From: Thermohalobaculum sp039030915
Lineage (GTDB): Bacteria; Pseudomonadota; Alphaproteobacteria; Rhodobacterales; Rhodobacteraceae
Direction of reading: 5' to 3'
Length of the DNA: 41,343 nt
NCBI GenBank assembly: GCA_039030915.1
Contig: JBCCDG010000022.1
Span: 1 to 41,343, forward strand
How positions within the stretch are numbered: position 1 is the first letter of the stretch; the number at the start of each line of letters is the position of its first letter. Shown piece by piece: positions 24,654-32,473 of this stretch. Position numbers and translations under genes: made by a program. The notes under the pieces are model-generated. The model made no database searches. It was not told where the DNA came from and worked only from the letters and a program-made list of their open reading frames with translations.

Positions 24654-25459
24654 GACTGCCAGATTTCGAGCCGAGCATCGCGCCCGAGATGCAGGCCACG
24701 ATCCAGTGCAAGCTTGCCGGGGTCGAGGCCGAGTTCGGCGTCCGCATCCTCTTCGCGGTCGAGAGCGGCAGCCGGGCCTGGGGCTTTCCCTCGCCCGACA
24801 GCGACTACGATGTGCGCTTCGTCTACGTGCATCCTCTCGACTGGTATCTGAGCCTCACCGCCGGGCGCGACGTGATCGAGCTGCCGATCGCGGACGATTT
24901 CGACATCGGGGGATGGGATCTCCGCAAGGCGCTGAACCTGCTGCTGAAGCCGAACCCGGTCATGCTGGAATGGCTCTCTAGCCCGATCCGCTATGCCTGG
25001 AACGAGGGTGATGCGGCCAAGCTCATCCGGCTCGCGGGGCGGACAGCCCATGCGTCGGCCTGCCTCCACCACTATCTGAGCCTCGGTGAGGGGCAGTGGC
25101 GCCAGCATGTGGGCGAACGGGAGAGCGTCAACTACAAGAAGTACTTCTACGTCCTGCGCCCCGCCCTTGCCATTCGCTGGGTCCGGTTCAACCCGGACCG
25201 GCCGCCGCCCATGAACATCCAGGCAATGAGCCACGGGCTGGACCTGGAGCCAGCCGCAGTGACCGACATCGCGCGGCTCCTTGCGCTCAAGGCAAAGGCC
25301 CGGGAGACGGGAGAAGGCGGCCGCATCCCGCGGCTCGACCGGCTCATCCAGGCCGAGTTCGCGTGGGCGCGGACCAATCCGCCGTCCAAGGGGAACGGCG
25401 ATGTGACCGATGAAGCCGACGATCTCTTCCGTGAGATCGTCAAGGCAGGTGCGCCATGA
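24650..25459 (+). CDS. RlaP-type nucleotidyltransferase of RNA repair
   Basis: A 269-aa nucleotidyltransferase of the polymerase-beta superfamily, most like the RlaP family (YcgL-related) that comparative genomics places in RNA-repair operons. The catalytic motif is plain: ESGSRAWGFPSPDSDYDVR, with GSRAWG at 40-45 and the metal-binding Asp52 and Asp54. Downstream are GWDLRKALNLLLKPNPVMLEWL, SVNYKKYFYVLRPALAIRW and the PPMNIQAM block typical of this family. The GTG start at 24650 shares bases with the hen1 stop, and the end overlaps pnkp by 4 nt. The likely role is adding or trimming nucleotides at damaged RNA ends before sealing. The exact reaction is unknown. Confidence 0.85.
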   Translation: MRLPDFEPSIAPEMQATIQCKLAGVEAEFGVRILFAVESGSRAWGFPSPDSDYDVRFVYVHPLDWYLSLTAGRDVIELPIADDFDIGGWDLRKALNLLLKPNPVMLEWLSSPIRYAWNEGDAAKLIRLAGRTAHASACLHHYLSLGEGQWRQHVGERESVNYKKYFYVLRPALAIRWVRFNPDRPPPMNIQAMSHGLDLEPAAVTDIARLLALKAKARETGEGGRIPRLDRLIQAEFAWARTNPPSKGNGDVTDEADDLFREIVKAGAP

Positions 25460-28017
25460 CCAAGCCCCACCGGATTGCCATCCCGGATTTCTCGCTGGTC
25501 GTGCTGATCGGCGCCACCGGCTCGGGCAAGTCGAGCTTTGCCCGCAAGCACTTCCTGCCGACGGAGATCGTGTCCTCCGACCACTGCCGCGCGCTCGTCT
25601 CGGATGATGAAACCGATCAGTCGGCGAGCACCGACGCCTTCGAGCTTCTGCGCTACACCGCGGGCGTCCGGTTGCGCCGGCGCAAGCTGACGGTGATCGA
25701 TGCCACCTCGGTGCAGCGTGCGGACCGCGCGGAGCTGATCAGGCTGGCGCAGAAGCACCATGCGCTGCCCGTCGCGCTGGTCCTCGATATCGATCCCGAC
25801 GAATGCCATGCCCGCAACCAGGGGCGCACGAACCGCGATTTCGGCCCCCATGTCGCCCGGAACCACGCCAGGGCGCTCCGCCGCGGCTTGCGGGGCCTGC
25901 AGAAGGAGGGCTTTCGCAACATCCATGTCATGCGTACGCCCGCCGAGGTGGATGCGCTCGAGATCGTGCGCGAGCCGCTCTGGACCGACCGCCGGCAGGA
26001 TTTCGGGCCGTTCGATATCATCGGAGACGTCCATGGCTGCTTCGACGAGCTTGCGACGCTGCTGGACCGCCTCGGCTACCGGATCGACCCCTTCGAGCCG
26101 GGGGAGGAGCTCATCCGTGCCCGTCATCCGGAGGGGCGGATCGCCTTCTTTGTCGGCGACATAACCGATCGCGGACCCCGCAATGTGGACTGCCTGCGCC
26201 TGGTGATGGGCATGTGCGCGGAGGGCTCCGGCCGCTGCGTGGTCGGCAACCACGACTTCAAGCTCAACAAATGGCTGAAGGGCCGGAAGGTGCAGCTCAA
26301 CCACGGGCTCGACCTCACGGCGTCGGAGCTCGAGCGGACCTCCGACGCCTTCCGCAAGCAGGTGTCCGATTTTCTGTACGATCTGCGCTCCCATGCCTGG
26401 CTGGCGGGCGGTGAGCTGGTCGTCGCGCATGCGGGCCTCAAGGAAGAGATGCATGGACGCGGCTCCGGCGCGGTCCGCAACTTCGCGATGTTCGGCGAGA
26501 CGACGGGCGAGATCGACGAGTTCGGGCTGCCGGTTCGGCTGGAATGGGCGCGGGCTTATCGGGGCAGGGCCGAGGTGATCTACGGTCACACCCCGATGCT
26601 GGAGCCCGAGTGGCTGAACGGGACCATGTGCATCGACACGGGCTGCGTCTTCGGCGGCAAGCTGACGGCGCTGCGCTGGCCGGAGCGGGAGACCGTCTCC
26701 GTGCCCGCGGCCCGGCAGTATGCCGAGCCTGCGAGGCCGCTCGATGCGGGCCGGGGGCGCACCGCGCAGCAGGACCATGACCGGCTCCTCTATTTCGACG
26801 ACTATGCCCGCAAGCAGCGTATCGAGACGCGGCTGGGCGGCACCGTGATCATCCCCGAGGAGAACGCGCTTGCCGCCCTCGAGGTAATGAGCCGCTTCGC
26901 GGTGGATCCGCGCTGGCTCGTCTACGTCCCGCCCACGATGGCGGCCTGCCCGACGGCGCCCGACGGGCCCTTTCTCGAGCATCCCGAGCAGGCGCTCGAT
27001 CACTATGCCTGGCTCGGCGTCACGGATCTGGTGGTCGAGGAGAAGCATATGGGCTCCCGCGCCCTTCTCGTCGTCGCGCGCGATGCCGATGCCGCGGGCG
27101 CGCGGTTCGGGGTCGAGGACGGCAAGGCGGGCGTCGTCTACACCCGCACGGGCCGCCCCTTCTTCAGGAACGAGGCGGAGGAGGCCGCGGTCGTGCAGCG
27201 CGTCGGTGCCGCGGCCGGGGCGGCCGGGCTGTGGCAGGAGCTGGCGACCGACTGGCTGCTTCTCGATGCGGAGCTCATGCCCTGGTCCGCCAAGGCGCAG
27301 GAGCTTCTGAAAAGGCAATATTTCCCGACCGTTACGGCGGCGCGGACTTCGGCCGAGGCGCTGTTGCAGACCCTCGACCGGGCCGCGCATGTCGAGGGGC
27401 TGGAGGGGCTTCGGGCCGCGACCGAGCTGCGACGGCGCAATGCCGTTCGGATGGGAGAGACCATCGAGGGCTATTGCTGGCCCGCGGCCGGGATCGAGGA
27501 TCTGCGCATCGCGCCCTTCCACTTGCTGGCGGCCGAGGGCCAGATCTTCGCGGACCGCCCGCATGACTGGCACATGGAGGTGCTGACCCGGCTGGCGGGC
27601 CAGGATCCGATCCTGCAGGCGACGGGTTGGCGCAGGATCGACGCGGCGAAGGCGGAGGACCGGGAGGCGGTGACTTCCTGGTGGATCGAGCACACCGAAA
27701 AGGGCGGCGAGGGGATGGTCTTCAAACCCGCCTCCTTTATCGCGCGCGGCGAGAAGGGCCTAATCCAGCCAGCCATGAAGGTGCGCGGGCGCGACTATCT
27801 GCGCATCATCTACGGGCCCGACTACGACCTGCCGGAGAACATCGAGCGGCTTCGCCAGCGGGGCCTCGGGCGCAAATTCTCGCTTGCGGACAGGGAGTTC
27901 AGGCTGGGCCTCGAGGGGCTTCACCGCTTCGTCGAAAAGGCGCCGCTGGCGAAGGTCCACGAATGCGCGCTGGGTGTCCTCGCGCTCGAGAGCGAACCGG
28001 TCGACCCGCGCCTCTAG
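25456..28017 (+). CDS. pnkp: RNA-repair kinase-phosphatase-ligase Pnkp
   Basis: An 853-aa three-domain enzyme that heals and seals RNA breaks bearing 5'-OH and 2',3'-cyclic phosphate ends. Residues 1-170 are a polynucleotide kinase with P-loop GATGSGKS (19-26) and a VIDATSVQ block. Residues about 185-430 are a metallophosphatase: GDVHGC from about residue 190, GDITDRGP, GNHD from about 264, VVAHAG and YGHTPM. Residues about 490-853 are a ligase/adenylyltransferase with EEKHMGSRA (Lys530 as the AMP-accepting residue), YTRTGRPFF and GGEGMVFKP. All three active sites look intact, so it can probably be coupled with Hen1 into a full repair cycle. The ATG overlaps the preceding stop (ATGA). Confidence 0.95.
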   Translation: MTKPHRIAIPDFSLVVLIGATGSGKSSFARKHFLPTEIVSSDHCRALVSDDETDQSASTDAFELLRYTAGVRLRRRKLTVIDATSVQRADRAELIRLAQKHHALPVALVLDIDPDECHARNQGRTNRDFGPHVARNHARALRRGLRGLQKEGFRNIHVMRTPAEVDALEIVREPLWTDRRQDFGPFDIIGDVHGCFDELATLLDRLGYRIDPFEPGEELIRARHPEGRIAFFVGDITDRGPRNVDCLRLVMGMCAEGSGRCVVGNHDFKLNKWLKGRKVQLNHGLDLTASELERTSDAFRKQVSDFLYDLRSHAWLAGGELVVAHAGLKEEMHGRGSGAVRNFAMFGETTGEIDEFGLPVRLEWARAYRGRAEVIYGHTPMLEPEWLNGTMCIDTGCVFGGKLTALRWPERETVSVPAARQYAEPARPLDAGRGRTAQQDHDRLLYFDDYARKQRIETRLGGTVIIPEENALAALEVMSRFAVDPRWLVYVPPTMAACPTAPDGPFLEHPEQALDHYAWLGVTDLVVEEKHMGSRALLVVARDADAAGARFGVEDGKAGVVYTRTGRPFFRNEAEEAAVVQRVGAAAGAAGLWQELATDWLLLDAELMPWSAKAQELLKRQYFPTVTAARTSAEALLQTLDRAAHVEGLEGLRAATELRRRNAVRMGETIEGYCWPAAGIEDLRIAPFHLLAAEGQIFADRPHDWHMEVLTRLAGQDPILQATGWRRIDAAKAEDREAVTSWWIEHTEKGGEGMVFKPASFIARGEKGLIQPAMKVRGRDYLRIIYGPDYDLPENIERLRQRGLGRKFSLADREFRLGLEGLHRFVEKAPLAKVHECALGVLALESEPVDPRL

Positions 28018-28575
28018 CCGCCGGGCCGACCCCATGCCCGGCGCCGGCGCCATCGCGCCGGATGCCGCCAGACGGCCACGATGGTCCCCCGCAAGAGCCC
28101 ACGGATGGCGAGAGTTAACGGATGCGGGAGAGCCATTTGGCCATTCGGCGATGTGCGGGTGTTGCAGCAGCTCCGAAATGTCACCGATTGCGCAGAGCGG
28201 ATGCGTCACTCGCAGCCGTGACGGCGCGGGGTTCTCGCCCCCGCAGGCCTCACCGATCGAAGGGCGGCAAAGCCCGCGCGCAAACAGTTCGCAGGTTCGG
28301 TTAGAGCCCGTTCCCGGCATCCGCGTTCGACACGCGGGGCGGGGACCGGGCAGTCGCGGCGGTCGCGTAGGCGCACCGAGTTCGATAGCCGCCGTTTGGG
28401 TGCGGGATGAGCGCAAGAGCTTCCCGAGCCCTAGCGTGCCCCAAGCGGCGCGTTCGGTTCAATCGCCGCGCTCAAATCTTCGTGCAAAACCGGATCGCCT
28501 GGCGAGGCACATACAGTGGGCTCCGCCGCAAGTCGGGGCGCAACCGCAACAACAGCTCACCCAGGAAACCCTCCG
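28018..28575. other. Intergenic region after the RNA-repair operon
   Basis: About 560 bp without a supportable gene. It holds several GC hairpins. One pairs GCGGGG (28226-28231) with CCCCGC (28239-28244). Another pairs CCGCGT (28321-28326) with ACGCGG (28332-28337). Neither has a U tract, so pnkp termination is not clearly marked. The right end should contain the promoter of the RTX gene, but no convincing -35/-10 pair is visible. Confidence 0.4.
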
Positions 28576-29394
28576 ATGGCATTCTTCTTCCCCCAGTTCC
28601 TCTTCAACCGCTCCATCTTCGGCGCGAACGGCAGCGATGAGATCGACGGCACGCAATTCGGCGAGCTCATTTTCGGCCTCTCCGGCGACGACATCATCCG
28701 CGGCAATGGCGGAGAGGACCGCATCTTCGGAGGTGATGGCGACGACGAGCTGATCGGCGGCCGTGGCGACGACGAGATCTTCGGCGGTCATGGCGACGAT
28801 CTCATGATCTGGAACAACGGCGACGGCTCCGACAGGATGGATGGCGGCGAAGGCGACGACCGGGTCCAGGTCAACGGAGCCGATGGTGACGGCGATGTCT
28901 TCGAGATCTTCGCCGACGGCGATGACGTGCTCTTCCAGCGCACCAATCTCGGCCCCTTCGAGCTGGAGATCGTCGATGTCGAGACCCTCGAGATCAACGG
29001 CCAGGACGGCGACGATGTGATCGAGGCCCGGGCCGGCGTGGGCGGCCTGATCGATCTCGTGCTGGATGGCGGTGACGGCGATGACACGATCACCGGCGCG
29101 GAAGGCGATGACATCATCATCGGCGGCTCGGGCAACAACGTCCTGTCCGGCGGTGCGGGGGCAGATATCTTCGTCTTCAGGAGCTTCGATGAAGGTGTGA
29201 GCGTTATCCTCGACTTCGAGGTCGGTGTGGATCGGCTCGTTTTTTCGGACGACCTGACCTTTGACAGTCTGGCGTTTGGCACGGTCGAGGGCTCCGCAGC
29301 GCTTATGGATGCCTTTACGGGTGAGGCCGTGGCGATCGTCGAGGGCGTTACTGCTGCCGAACTGGTCCAGGACGAGTTCCTCCTTTTCGCCTGA
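28576..29394 (+). CDS. RTX-type calcium-binding protein
   Basis: A 272-aa acidic protein built mainly of GGxGxD nonapeptides that fold into a calcium-binding beta-roll. One block lies at about 18-95 (GLSGDDIIRGNGGEDRIFGGDGDDELIGG and on) and another at about 150-205 (GGDGDDTITGAEGDDIIIGG). There is no N-terminal signal peptide. The C terminus (FDEGVSVILDFEVGVDRLVF and after) resembles type I secretion substrates, so it is probably exported through an ABC/HlyD/TolC route and folds outside. No transporter genes are nearby and no enzymatic domain is visible. The frame is open upstream; I chose the ATG at 28576 after AGGAAA. Confidence 0.85.
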   Translation: MAFFFPQFLFNRSIFGANGSDEIDGTQFGELIFGLSGDDIIRGNGGEDRIFGGDGDDELIGGRGDDEIFGGHGDDLMIWNNGDGSDRMDGGEGDDRVQVNGADGDGDVFEIFADGDDVLFQRTNLGPFELEIVDVETLEINGQDGDDVIEARAGVGGLIDLVLDGGDGDDTITGAEGDDIIIGGSGNNVLSGGAGADIFVFRSFDEGVSVILDFEVGVDRLVFSDDLTFDSLAFGTVEGSAALMDAFTGEAVAIVEGVTAAELVQDEFLLFA

Positions 29395-29396
29395 CG

Positions 29397-29410
29397 GCTC
29401 CTGAAGGAGC
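29397..29410 (+). terminator. Short hairpin after the RTX gene
   Basis: GCTCC-TGAA-GGAGC lies 2 nt after the RTX stop and is followed by further GC-rich hairpin-forming sequence up to about 29450. It has no U tract, so it is a weak terminator candidate or 3' stabiliser. Confidence 0.3.
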
Positions 29411-29661
29411 AACGCCCGGCGGGCGCACCCGCAAAGGCGGGCGGGCCCGCGCATCGCGACCGCTGTCGACCGGGCGGCGGCCGAGGGGGAGTTACGCTCC
29501 TGTCGTCTCATCGCGAGGGCGGGCCGTGCAGGCAGGGCAAAAACCCGGGAGCGGGGAGCCCCTATTTCCGGCGGGGATGCGGGGGCGCCTTTACAAATCC
29601 GTCCATCCGGCCAAGCCTCTCAAGCCCGCCGCGGGAAGACGGCGCATCCTGGGAGGACAGC

Positions 29662-31959
29662 ATGGCGGACGGTGAGAAGACGGCCGGCAAGGACGATGCC
29701 CTGAAGACGGCTGCGCTTGCCTATCACGAGCAGCCGAGCCCCGGGAAACTCGCGATCCGGGTGACGAAGCCGATGGCGACGCAGCGCGATCTGAGCCTCG
29801 CCTACAGCCCGGGCGTGGCGGAGGCCTGCCTCAAGATCCAGGCGAACCCGGAGGACGCCTATCGCTACACGGGCAAGGGCAACCGGGTCGCGGTCATCTC
29901 GAACGGCACGGCGGTGTTGGGCCTCGGGAATATCGGGGCGGGTGCCTCGAAGCCGGTGATGGAAGGCAAGGTCGCGCTCTTCAAGAAATTCGCGATGATC
30001 GACGGCTTCGACATCGAGGTGGACGAGGCGGACCCGAAGAAGCTCGCCGAGATCGTCATCGCGCTCGAGCCGACCTTCGGCGCGGTCAACCTCGAGGACA
30101 TCAAGGCGCCGGAATGCTTCGAGGTGGAGCGCATCTGCAAGGAGCGGATGGGTATCCCCGTCTTCCACGACGACCAGCACGGCACGGCCATCGTGGTGGC
30201 GGCGGCGGCGATCAACGCGCTGCATATCGCCAAGAAGGCGTTCGCGGACCTCAAGATCGTCAGCACCGGTGGGGGCGCTGCCGGCATCGCCTGCCTCAAT
30301 ATGCTGCTGAACCTCGGCGTGAAGCGCGAGAATGTCTGGCTCTACGACATCAACGGGCTGGTGCATGCGAGCCGGGAGGATCTGGACGAGACCAAGCGGA
30401 GCTATGCGCAGGCCGGTGCGGCGCCGGGGATCGCGGAGGCGATCGAGGGTGCTGATCTCTTCCTCGGGCTTTCCGCGCCGAACCTGCTCAAGCCCGAATG
30501 GGTGGCGACGATGGCGCAGAGCCCGATCATCTTCGCGCTGGCCAATCCGGTGCCGGAGATCTGGCCGACGGATGCGATGGAGGTGCGGGCGGACGCCATC
30601 GTCTGCACCGGGCGCTCGGACTTCCCCAACCAGGTGAACAACGTCCTCTGCTTTCCGTTCATCTTCCGCGGCGCGCTCGACTGCGGGGCAACGCAGATCA
30701 ACGAGGAGATGAAGGTGGCCTGTGCGGAGGCGATCGCGACGCTGGCGCGGCGGACCTCGAGCGCGGAGGCGGCGGCGGTCTATCGGGGCGAGCGCATGGT
30801 CTTCGGGCGGGAGTATCTGATCCCCAAGCCGTTCGATCCGCGCCTTCTGGCCATCATCGCCTCGGCCGTGGCGAAGGCGGCGGACGAGAGCGGGGTCGCG
30901 CGGCGGCCGGTTGCGGATCTGCCCGCCTACCGCGCGCGGCTGGAGGCGACGGTCTACCGCTCGACCATGCTGATGAAGCCCGTCTTCGAGGCGGCGCGGG
31001 CGGCGACGCGGCGGCTGGTCTTTGCCGAAGGCGAGGACGAGCGCGTGCTGCGCGCAGCGCAGAGCATGGTGCAGGAGGGCGTCGACCGGCCGATCCTGAT
31101 CGGGCGGCCCGATGTGATCGAGAGCCGGATCGAGCGCGCGGGCCTGACGGTGCGCATGGGCGAGGATTTCGAGATCTGCGACCCGACCGACGACCCGCGC
31201 TATCGCGACTACTGGGAGACCTATCACCGGCTCATGGAGCGCAGGGGCGTGACCCCGGAGCTGGCGCGCACGATCATCCGCACGAACGCCACGGCCATCG
31301 CGGCCGTGATGGTCCACCGGGGCGACGCGGACAGCATGGTCTGCGGCTCCTTCGGCAACTACCTCTGGCATCTCAACTACGTGACCCAGGTGCTGGCCGG
31401 CGGGGCGGAGGGGCTGCGCCCGCAGGGCGCGCTCTCCCCCGTCATCATGGAGCAGGGCACGATCTTCATCGCCGACAGCCAGGTGAACCACGATCCGACG
31501 CCCGAAGAGGTGGCGACGAGCACGGTCGCGGCGGCGCGCCATATCCGCCGCTTCGGCATCCAGCCCAAGGTGGCGCTCCTCAGCCATTCGGTCTTCGGCA
31601 GCCTGGACACCGCCTCGGGGCGCAAGATGCGCAAGGCGATGGAGCTGCTCGACGGCATGGGGCTCGACTTCGAATATGAGGGCGAGATGCACGCGGATCA
31701 CGCGCTCGACCCGGATCTGCGGGCGCGGGTCTTCCCGAACTCACGGCTGACGGGGGCGGCGAATTGCCTGATCTTCGCGAATGTCGATGCGGCCTCGGGC
31801 GGGCGGAACATCCTGAAGCAGCTTGGCGGCGGTCTGGAGGTCGGGCCGATCCTGATGGGGATGGGCAACAAGGCCCATATCGTGAGCCCGTCGGTGACGG
31901 CGCGGGGGCTGCTCAATATCGCGGCGCTGGCGGGGACGCCGGTGCAGAACTACGCCTGA
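29662..31959 (+). CDS. maeB: NADP-dependent malic enzyme with phosphotransacetylase-like domain
   Basis: A 765-aa MaeB-type malic enzyme, which decarboxylates malate to pyruvate with NAD(P)+ and so feeds gluconeogenesis and acetyl-CoA metabolism. The malic N-terminal domain (about 18-160) includes SLAYSPGVAEACL and NGTAVLGLGNIGAGASKPVMEGK. The dinucleotide domain (about 165-400) includes FHDDQHGTAIVVAAA and STGGGAAGIACLNMLL. From about 430 on there is a phosphotransacetylase-like domain (RRLVFAEGEDERVLRAAQ, DSMVCGSFGNYLWH), which in this class is usually regulatory (acetyl-CoA sensing) rather than catalytic. The start has a GGGAGGA ribosome-binding site. Full length, with no anomalies. Confidence 0.95.
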   Translation: MADGEKTAGKDDALKTAALAYHEQPSPGKLAIRVTKPMATQRDLSLAYSPGVAEACLKIQANPEDAYRYTGKGNRVAVISNGTAVLGLGNIGAGASKPVMEGKVALFKKFAMIDGFDIEVDEADPKKLAEIVIALEPTFGAVNLEDIKAPECFEVERICKERMGIPVFHDDQHGTAIVVAAAAINALHIAKKAFADLKIVSTGGGAAGIACLNMLLNLGVKRENVWLYDINGLVHASREDLDETKRSYAQAGAAPGIAEAIEGADLFLGLSAPNLLKPEWVATMAQSPIIFALANPVPEIWPTDAMEVRADAIVCTGRSDFPNQVNNVLCFPFIFRGALDCGATQINEEMKVACAEAIATLARRTSSAEAAAVYRGERMVFGREYLIPKPFDPRLLAIIASAVAKAADESGVARRPVADLPAYRARLEATVYRSTMLMKPVFEAARAATRRLVFAEGEDERVLRAAQSMVQEGVDRPILIGRPDVIESRIERAGLTVRMGEDFEICDPTDDPRYRDYWETYHRLMERRGVTPELARTIIRTNATAIAAVMVHRGDADSMVCGSFGNYLWHLNYVTQVLAGGAEGLRPQGALSPVIMEQGTIFIADSQVNHDPTPEEVATSTVAAARHIRRFGIQPKVALLSHSVFGSLDTASGRKMRKAMELLDGMGLDFEYEGEMHADHALDPDLRARVFPNSRLTGAANCLIFANVDAASGGRNILKQLGGGLEVGPILMGMGNKAHIVSPSVTARGLLNIAALAGTPVQNYA

Positions 31960-32473
31960 GGAGGCTCTGCCGCCCGTAGGATCCGTTCGTCGGGAGGAGG
32001 GGTTCGCCTTGGCCCCTTCTTCGGGCCTTGGCGAGGCCGGCAGCTAGGCCGGTAGCGCGATGATCGCGGCGAGAAGGCAGATGCAGACGGATGCTGCGAC
32101 GGGGATGATCACGTGAAGATTGTCGATTTGCACGGTCTCTCTCTTTCCTGACGGGTGCTCTGACGCGAGCAAGCCAAGCGTGTGCGACCACAACAATGCA
32201 CGCATTGATTGCGGTCCTATCGTGGGACATGATTCGTTCATAGCTTTTTCGCGGAGCCCCGCTTGGCAGGAGAATCGGTGTGGCCTGTGTGTCCTTCAGT
32301 GCCTGCGGCGGCCCGTGCCCGGCCCGGTAGGCGACGCGGGGGCATGGCGGGGCGCCCGATGCGGGCCGGGGCATGATCCGGCGCTGTCCGATGGCTTCCC
32401 TTGCCGCGCCAAGCTGCTAAGCCTCGGGGACACGCGTCATGCCGTTCAGAGCCGACCGGGGGAGGAGAGAACA
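31960..32473. other. Intergenic region between maeB and prpE
   Basis: About 510 bp. It contains a weak bidirectional hairpin after maeB (GGCCC at 32011-32015 with GGGCC at 32023-32027) and a possible 29-codon membrane peptide on the minus strand (32044-32133). An AT-richer stretch at about 32190-32270 probably holds the prpE promoter. I cannot name a regulator site. Confidence 0.4.
32044..32133 (-). CDS. Possible 29-aa single-helix membrane peptide
   Basis: A GTG-started frame encodes a short polar start (QIDNLHV) followed by one clean hydrophobic helix (IIPVAASVCICLLAAIIALPA) and then a stop. A purine-rich AGGAAAGAGAGAG stretch precedes the GTG. The peptide looks like the tiny single-pass proteins that accompany membrane complexes, but I recognise no family. 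It stands alone between two convergently placed hairpins and prpE. Chance occurrence is possible at this length. Confidence 0.35.
   Translation of the reverse strand: MQIDNLHVIIPVAASVCICLLAAIIALPA

Noticed and set aside
29620..31701. A 693-codon open frame opposite maeB, and similar long frames opposite prpE (32417-34468) and pnkp (25147-27693)
   Set aside because: Antisense shadows of strongly conserved genes in GC-rich DNA. No ribosome-binding sites and no recognisable domains.
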